Shown here: piece after piece, positions 57,652 to 64,000 of the stretch
Layout of the letters: each line of letters starts with the position of its first letter
How positions within the stretch are numbered: the stretch's first letter is position 1
Assembly: GCA_033239125.1 (NCBI GenBank)
Contig: BSWB01000005.1
Coordinates: 18,095,447 to 18,159,446 of the forward strand
Direction: 5' to 3'
Length of the DNA: 64,000 nt
Source of the DNA: Fagopyrum homotropicum
Taxonomy: Eukaryota; Streptophyta; Magnoliopsida; Caryophyllales; Polygonaceae
Translations under genes and position numbers: made by a program
The notes under the pieces: generated by a model
The model's database searches: none
What the model was told of the DNA's origin: nothing
Seen by the model: only the letters and a program-made list of their open reading frames with translations

Positions 57652-58280
57652 ACGGTCGAACCCAAGAGAGTTTGGTGATGTTTATATTAGATTCAATTAT
57701 CAATTATACAGCAAAGTAAAGGGGGGGGGGGGTTGGACTGAATTGATGCAAAACAAAGTAAGAAAGCAAGTAAGAAGATGAATAAGATGATGATGAATGG
57801 ACTACACTAGGTTGGTTCTTAGCATGCAATACTACTTTGGTTGATTCCTTTTATAAGTTTTCAAGCAATGTTCCCGTCTTGATCATATGTATGTGTTGAG
57901 CCAACTGGCATTAACACAACTTAACAAGCTTAGGTAAGTTTTCAAGCAATGTTCACTTCTTCATGGTAAGTCACCACAGGGGCGCCCAGGATAGGCGCAG
58001 GGGCGGTGACAGTCTTCGTTCCGGGCGCTGGTGAAGGCGCTGGCTGCGTTCCGGAAGGCAGTGTCACCCGCAGGGGCGGTGACACTTCTCCGCGGGGGCG
58101 ATGAGGCACCAGAAGCTTGTCTTCGTGGATGATCTTCAACTCCCAAGTGCTTCTAACTTCTCTTTTAGTTTCTTTTTGGTTTCTTCTTCTGGATTACGAA
58201 GTTAGTAGCACAAACCGACTCTAATACAATAAAAAGACTTTAAAAACTAACCTAAACGATAGTGATTTCATCACCTATCA
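57652..58280 (-). repeat. T1 5' LTR, internally deleted
   Basis: Homologous to both ends of 28890-30243, ending CACCTATCA at 58280. About 770 bp of the middle is missing; the junction (57932-57955) carries GGTAAGTTTTCAAGCAATGT, a copy of 57856-57875, as filler. A decayed primer-site-like sequence lies at about 57642-57658. A polypurine tract on its far side shows that another T1 3' end adjoins it. Confidence 0.7.
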
Positions 58281-58930
58281 AACTCCCCATACTTAGACCT
58301 TTTACTCGTCCCGAGTAAAACAAATTACAACAAATCAGACTCAAAGGCCTCCTTATGACTCCCCTTCTTACAGCAAGAAAGACAGTAGGAATAAGAGAGA
58401 AAGTATGAGAAGAAAGCGAGAAAACTACCATCCTTATCGCTCCAAGAGTGACCTACCCGGACAACCTTCTTATGACTCCCCTTCTTATGCCGCCACACGT
58501 CGGAAGGGAAACCTACACTCGGTGTCACTCATGTTGCCAAGGTGCCCTTTCGGGTTTTCCCCTTGCCACTCTTCTCCTTTTGTTGATGATCTCACTTAAT
58601 CCTACATCCCTCAAGTCCATTTTTGCACCAACCTAATGTTGGTCGGACTACCTTCTTTTTGCCTAAACCGCCCTTTCGGGTTTTCGGTTTATCCAAGGAT
58701 TTTAATACCTTTTTTCATTTTCTTTGGTGCTGGGGCGCCCAAGATAGGCGCAGGGGCGGTGACAGTCTTCGTTCTGGGCGTTGGCGAAGGCGCTGGCTGC
58801 GTTCCGGATGGCAGTGTCACCCGCAGGGGAACTGACACTTCCCCGCAAGGGCGGTGAGGCACCTGAAGCTTGTCTTCGTGGATGATCTTCAACTCCCAAG
58901 TGGTTCTAACTTCTCTTTTAGTTTCTTTTA
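58281..58930 (-). repeat. 3'-end fragment of a second T1 copy plus LTR scrap
   Basis: 58281-58725 matches the T1 3' untranslated region 30244-30720 with small deletions, in the same orientation and order. 58733-58930 is a second copy of the LTR piece 29945-30135 (GGCGCAGGGGCGGTGACAGT block). So T1 is preceded by the tail of another T1-type element sharing the LTR at 57652-58280. Confidence 0.75.
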
Positions 58931-61218
58931 CTTATCAGTAAAGCAGTTGTACCACCCTACCCCACCCAAGGGCCGCCTATAACACCCCAAATTTTACAAC
59001 TCGGGGAGTTACTGGTTAGGACCGCACAATGGGTCCCGACCTTAGTTCGACAACAACTTAACAAGATCTTGCAACAAGGCACAGATAAGGAAAACTTGAA
59101 ATCATAAAATAAATCTTAACAATGTATGAATGTGACCAGAACAACTGACAGCCGGAAACATAAGATAACAAAGTACAGAAAGAAAGAAAAGAACCAAGGT
59201 CCAACTGGAAATCCCACAAATAAAGAAACTACAACACGTCCTAAAAGTACGACACCCCGGCTGACCACTACCATCCGGATCACTCGGCATCTGCTCTAAC
59301 CTGTGGTAACTCTACACAACATAACAACTGTTAGCTAACTATCCAAATATAAGTAGAATAACAACAGCACAAACACACGCAGAAAAAATTATAAACAAAC
59401 ATCATGTTGGCACTCAACCGTTTATTATCTATTATTTAGGTGATTCATCTTATTCAATTTTACAGTTGTGGCACGAGAGCTATTAACAGTTCTCGCCTCC
59501 GTTCCTTATCCAACTGGGTGTAGGTCTAGATGAACTCCGCCGGTAGCATCACTACAAACCGAGTATGGACTAGTCCCTAAAGAAACCCCCAGCGCCTGCA
59601 AGCTAACTGAGCAGAATGCCACCGCCCGTTACTCTTAGGCCAAGTATAGGTCGGTAAATATCTATCACAACCTATAACTCTAAACATCTCAATCACACAC
59701 CACTATCATCATTCATGCTCATATTTAGAAGTCAGCTAAGTAAGCCCAAAGGACTTACCTGTTACAATTCTCGATTCTTTGTAAATCAAACTCGTTCTGT
59801 AACTGTAGCAACTCAGTTGCCTGTCAAAGGAGATAAGTGCATTAGCACACTCCCAAAGTAATTAGAAGTCTAAGACTTCTAAGATAGAAGATCGTAATAG
59901 GACATAACTAATTACAGTACTAATTTATGGTAAAATGACTATTTTACCCTTGGTCCCGGAACTCCCAGAATTTCCAAAATTCATGTCTAAACTTCTATTT
60001 GAGACTCTAAAGTCATATTCTAACTCCTAAAGTTTAGTTTGGTTACAAACTGGTACTTTTCCTATTTTTCTATTTTCCAAAAGATCGTAAAGGTCCAACT
60101 TCGGTTTCAAATATAAAATTCGTAAAAGCTTATAAAAATTCCGAAATAATTCCCTAGATTATCTATGATGTTCCATCTAACCTTAGGAAAAAGAATTTCT
60201 CAAAACTGTTCATCCATCATTTTTATAAAAATTCTCAAAGTTGGCTACTACACTTAAAACTTCTATACTTAACCAAAAATCCAAAGTTTACAAAACTGCT
60301 TAACTACCCAACTTCGGAAGCTTATAACTTCTAATCCGACCGTTCATTTCTTCTCAAATTTTAATACACTAAACTACATATATCCACCTATCATCTATTC
60401 AAATTTCAATGGTGGATCTTCTCCCTAACTTTTTAAAATTGGTCCACAAGACTAGCCGTTTCTAACTTAAAAACTGAAGCAAGCAAAACAATTTCTTTAC
60501 AACAGTTCCTTGTTATTATTTTTACCATTTCTGACAGCACTCTTCTATTCCAAATTGAACCAGTCCCTAGCTGATTTACTAGTCCTAAACTCATCCTACA
60601 AACCCTACAACAAGTTACAATAGTATACACTAGATAGAAGAGTGAGTTTGGATAGAACTTACTGCTGGCTCTACTCCAATTGATTGGTGGTACTCAACCT
60701 AAATGGCTAGAGAGCAGGCTGGCGTTCCGGGATTGTTGTGCATTTAGAGTTCCATCAAAGGACGAACAACAAACAGTACAGAAGGAAAGGCATCTCGACT
60801 CACCAATACAACACATGTTATTCAGTCGGGATAGATACGAGGGAGCAGAAGAAGGCTCTACTCACCTGTATAACGAAATGGAGATTGAGATGACGAGTTC
60901 CAGGACTGAAAGGTCGAAGCTCCTGTTGTCGCCGAGGCTGAGGGTCGAGAATAACAACTCTTCTGCAACGATGACTTGCGGTGTATCCGGATCTGGACAG
61001 ACGAAGAGCGTGAGGAAGAGCTCGATACAGAACGAAGGAATGGCGTGAATCTGGACCGAATTAAGAGGAGGAGTGTATAAGGAAGGAGATCGTTGGGGAA
61101 GGAAGGTTCAGATCGTGTGCAGAGGGAGTTAATGCCGTGTAACGGCTGCGTCTGTCTTCATGTAGTTGGGCTGGACGCTGGGCAATTTACTGAGCTGCTG
61201 GAAGCTGGATCCGCTGGG

Positions 61219-61404
61219 GCTGAAGATGGGTTGTAGATGGCGCTGGGTTGAAGCTGCTGAAGAAGGTAAGGCAGCTGCACACTCCGGTGGGCTGAAGATG
61301 GGCTGTAGATGGCGCTGGGCTGAAGCTGCTGAAGAAGGTAAGGCAGCTGCACACTCCGCTGGGCTGGGCTGGCGCTGGGCTGAAGAGGTAAGACAGCAGC
61401 ACAA
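61219..61404. repeat. 72-bp tandem repeat in E3 LTR U3
   Basis: Two full copies (61219-61290, 61291-61362) and a partial third. The repeat generates overlapping Ala/Ser/Gln-rich ORFs on both strands that are not genes. Confidence 0.85.
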
Positions 61405-61615
61405 GCTGCTGGGCTGCGGACAGGCTGCTGAAGCTGGCGAGTTTCTGGGCTGGCAAGCTGTTGGCGGGCTTCTGGCTGGGCAAGCTGCTGTTGGGCAGGC
61501 GCAAGGGAACAACAGCCCGTGCTAGTTGCAGTCCGGAAACAAGATCCCGACAAATGAATGTACGGAATAGACGGATACGGATTTTGTTATAGTTTAGGAT
61601 TGGTTATAAGAATCC

Positions 61616-61706
61616 TATCATTTTATGTGAAGGTAAGCTACATAAAATGATAAACTTTTTAAAAGATTCTATCATTTTATGTGAAGGGAATCTACATAAA
61701 ATGATA
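61616..61706. repeat. Duplicated U3 inverted repeat in E3 LTR
   Basis: TATCATTTTATGTGAA...TACATAAAATGATA occurs twice, at 61616-61652 and 61670-61706, a 54-bp tandem duplication. Single copies occur at the equivalent place in the other LTRs (20491, 27726, 36291). Confidence 0.85.
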
Positions 61707-61810
61707 AATTTTATAATAATGTGTCTAACTAAGTAGACGGATATGGATCAACTGATCGAGATCGGGTTTTACAGAAATAAACGGAATAAAAATTCTGGAT
61801 ATTACATCAG

Positions 61811-61843
61811 TACCCCCTTAAAATAATTTTCGTCCCGAAACTT
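61811..61843 (-). promoter_or_regulatory. E3 polypurine tract
   Basis: Minus-strand TTTTAAGGGGGTACTGA directly upstream of the LTR start TGTAATATCC; the pre-PPT hairpin is partly decayed. Confidence 0.8.
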
Positions 61844-61982
61844 AGAATAAGGTATCTACCCCAAACATTTCCCCTCAAGAGTTATATTCTAGCATGCAAC
61901 CTACTCACGTCATCAAGCACATAAACATAAACAATCATTTAAACATATAATCACAGAAACCATATAAGGTATCGTCTCAGTA

Positions 61983-62732
61983 CTAACCCGTCGGTACTGA
62001 GGTAGCGGCTAACTCCGCAAAGAACTCAGGGTAGTTACGTCTAATACTCTCCTCTGTCTCCCAAGTAGCCTCATCAGCTCCTCGTCTAGACCACTGGATC
62101 CTCAGCATCGGTATCTCCTTAGAACACAGGCGCCTAATACTACGCTCTAGGACGGCTACTGGATACTCCACAAAAGTGTGGTCTGGCTCGACTATCAGAT
62201 CCTCATGACTGATGACGTGTCTAGGATCCGGTATGTACTCTCTCAGCTGAGATACATGAAAAACTGGGTGGACTCCTTCCAATCTCGGTGGCAGTGCTAG
62301 TCGGTAGGCAACCTCTCCGACTCTCTCTAAGATCTCAAATGGACCGACATATCGGGGACTTAGCTTCCCCTTAATGCCGAAACGTCTAACTCCTCTCGTA
62401 GGTGACACTCTCAACCACACCTGTGCACCTACTCTAAACTTCAAAGGTTGACGCCTTTTGTCGGCGTAGGACTTCTGACGACTCTGAGCTGCTAACATCC
62501 TCTCCCGGACTAAGGCAATCCGGGCGATGTCATCCTGTATCTGGTCTGGTACTACCCCATCAGCCTTGCTAGGCTCATCCCAACACAACGGTGTACGACA
62601 TCTCCGCCCGTACAAAGCCTCATAAGGTGCCATCCTAATAGACGCGTGCCAGCTGTTATTATATGAAAACTCTGCTAGTGGAAGATGATCTGGCCATACT
62701 TGTCCCCAATCTAGCACACATGCCCGCATCAT
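61983..62732 (-). CDS. E3 integrase C-terminal part and chromodomain
   Basis: Continuation of the polyprotein after a single stop at 62838-62840. Carries the end of the integrase core (NNSWHASI, MAPYEALYGRRC), the C-terminal GPFEILERVGEVAYRL region and a chromodomain (ATWETEESIRRNYPEF) just before the stop at 61983. Chromodomains of this class direct integration toward heterochromatin. The first Met is internal to the polyprotein, not a true start. Confidence 0.9.
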   Translation of the reverse strand: MMRACVLDWGQVWPDHLPLAEFSYNNSWHASIRMAPYEALYGRRCRTPLCWDEPSKADGVVPDQIQDDIARIALVRERMLAAQSRQKSYADKRRQPLKFRVGAQVWLRVSPTRGVRRFGIKGKLSPRYVGPFEILERVGEVAYRLALPPRLEGVHPVFHVSQLREYIPDPRHVISHEDLIVEPDHTFVEYPVAVLERSIRRLCSKEIPMLRIQWSRRGADEATWETEESIRRNYPEFFAELAATSVPTG

Positions 62733-62840
62733 ATCCTCTAAGGCCTGAATGGTCCTCTCAGACTGACCGTCTGTTTGTGGGTGATAGGCAGTGGTAAAGT
62801 GGAGACTCGTCCCCAGAGCAGTATGTACCTGCTGCCAAAA

Positions 62841-64000
62841 TCACGAGGTAAAACGTCCATCTCTGTCGGAGACGATGGTCCTCGGTACTCCATGGAGTCT
62901 CACAATGTGTTTGGTGAACTCCTCAGCTAGACGACTTACCGGCCACGTTTCCTTAATCGGAATGAAACGTGCGGTCTTCGTCAGACGGTCTACCACTACC
63001 CAAATGGCATCAAAACCTCTACTGAGCCTCAACCCTATGACGAAATCCATAGATATATCCTCCCACTTCCAATGTGGTACTGGAAGTGGGTGGAGCTCTC
63101 CTCCGGACCTACGATGCTCAATCTTGACCTGCTGACAGGTCGCACACTGGGCTACATATCGGGCCACGTCAGGCTTCAAACCACCCCACCAGAAGGAACG
63201 TCTCACATCCTTATACATCTTACTTGCTCCTGGATGTACGGAGTAAGGGGTAGCATGAGCCTCACCTAGTATCCTCTGTCTCAGCTCACTGTCTGATGGC
63301 ACACAGATACGGTCCTGCCGTCTCATCACTCCATCGGCACCCATAGTGAACTGAGGTGCCTCATCTTGTGACATCCGGTCTCGGATCCGGGTCAAAGTCG
63401 GACAGGTCTCCTGCTTCTGTCGGATCTCACCCAACAGGTCAGGAAGTAACTCTAAGGTGGCTAACTGATGAGCTGTATCGGGGAACTGGATCTCTACCTC
63501 CAACCAAGCTAAGTCTCTCTGCAACTGTGGCTGTACTATCAACCGGGCTATTGCCTTCTCCCGAGGCGTCTTCCGACTCAAAGCGTCAGCAACTACATTC
63601 GCCTTCCCAGGGTGGTAGAGAATCTCAAGGTCGAAATCCTTGATCAACTCTAGCCACCGCCTCTGGCGGTTATTCAACTCCCGCTGAGTGAATATGTACT
63701 TCAGACTCTTATGGTCTGTGAAGATCTGACAGGTCGCTCCATAGAGATAATGACGCCAGATCTTAAGAGCATGTACTACCGCAGCTAACTCCAGGTCATG
63801 GGTGGGGTAGTTCTCCTCATACGTCTTCAGTTGTCGAGACGCATACGCTATGACCTTACCCCTCTGCATCAAGACACACCCCAAGCCCAGCTTGGATGCG
63901 TCACTGTACACTACAAAGTCCTCTGTACCCTCAGGCTATGCTAAGATCGGAGCAGACGTCAATCTCCTCTTCAGCTCCTCAAAACTCTGCTGACACGGCT
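62841..64000 (-). pseudogene. E3 RNase H and integrase, runs off the window
   Basis: From the right edge: end of RT connection, RNase H (YSDASKLGLGCVL, FTDHKSLKYI), the GKANVVADALSRK linker, integrase zinc finger (H...H, CATCQQ), core (DFVIGLRLSRG, VSDRDGRFTS). Two premature stops, TAG at 63936-63938 (CAG type) and TGA at 62838-62840 (CGA type), otherwise open; this is the best preserved chromovirus pol here. gag and RT lie beyond 64000. Confidence 0.9.

Larger units (their letters stand above)
58978..61806 (-). repeat. E3 3' LTR (LTR-B)
   Basis: From TATAACACCCC (58978, normally TGTAACACC) to GATATTACA (61806), 2,829 bp, next to a polypurine tract and pol. Close to the reverse of 1-1435 and 36188-38967. 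Splice-like acceptor at about 59303 and donor at about 59760 on minus. The 5-bp flank outside is CCGCC (58973-58977); its partner is beyond the window. Confidence 0.92.

Noticed and set aside
61129..61553. Overlapping 105-131-aa ORFs on both strands
   Set aside because: They come from the 72-bp tandem repeat in the E3 LTR; composition is that of the repeat.

Overview
The window is plant nuclear DNA, almost certainly from a dicot, and consists of a nest of transposable elements. I find no convincing host gene, tRNA or rRNA. Diagnostic features are LTRs followed by an initiator-Met-tRNA-type primer-binding site, Ty3/gypsy chromovirus integrases with a C-terminal chromodomain, Athila-type elements (Asp-tRNA-type primer site, very long, extra ORF), a Helitron, and hAT elements with 8-bp target duplications. 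I use these labels: E1, E2, E3 = chromoviruses; LTR-A, -B, -C, -D = their LTR types; T1, T2 = Athila-like elements.

Layout. 1-5680: remnant chromovirus E1 (+ strand) whose 5' LTR is interrupted by the end of an LTR-B. 5681-12246: AT-rich DNA with a replication-protein-A-like fragment, a 1.57-kb non-autonomous Helitron, a 422-bp hAT MITE, a long-TIR MITE and minisatellites. 12247-18008: a minus-strand LTR-C cut by a plus-strand LTR-A relative, which abuts a minus-strand LTR-D. 18009-27872: complete but coding-defective chromovirus E2 (minus) with two 2.63-kb LTRs and a GGGGG target duplication, inserted into LTR-D. 27873-28890: end of the LTR-D host sequence, CACTA-like subterminal repeats, anonymous DNA.

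28890-58930 is the Athila-like element T1 (minus), split by two insertions only 48 bp apart: a solo LTR-B (36188-38967, duplication GAACA) and the 16.2-kb element T2 (39021-55202, duplication ATAGG). T2 itself carries a 4.57-kb autonomous-type hAT element (48804-53376, duplication TTCAAGCG). 58978-64000: 3' LTR and the 3' half of pol of chromovirus E3 (minus), which runs off the window.

Relative ages read from the nesting: T1 is older than T2, and T2 is older than the hAT; T1 is older than the solo LTR-B; LTR-D is older than E2; LTR-A is older than the LTR-B at position 1435. Most coding regions are broken, largely by C-to-T or G-to-A type nonsense changes. The best preserved are the T2 RT-RNase H ORF and extra ORF, the hAT transposase (one in-frame stop) and E3 pol (two stops in the visible part).

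The most unusual signals are two different short palindromic GC-rich motifs, one scattered through T1 and LTR-A and another through T2, in LTRs, untranslated regions and coding spacers alike; a conserved intron-like splice-site pair shared by the diverged chromovirus LTRs; and E2, whose LTRs are nearly identical although its interior is wrecked, which implies mobilisation in trans.
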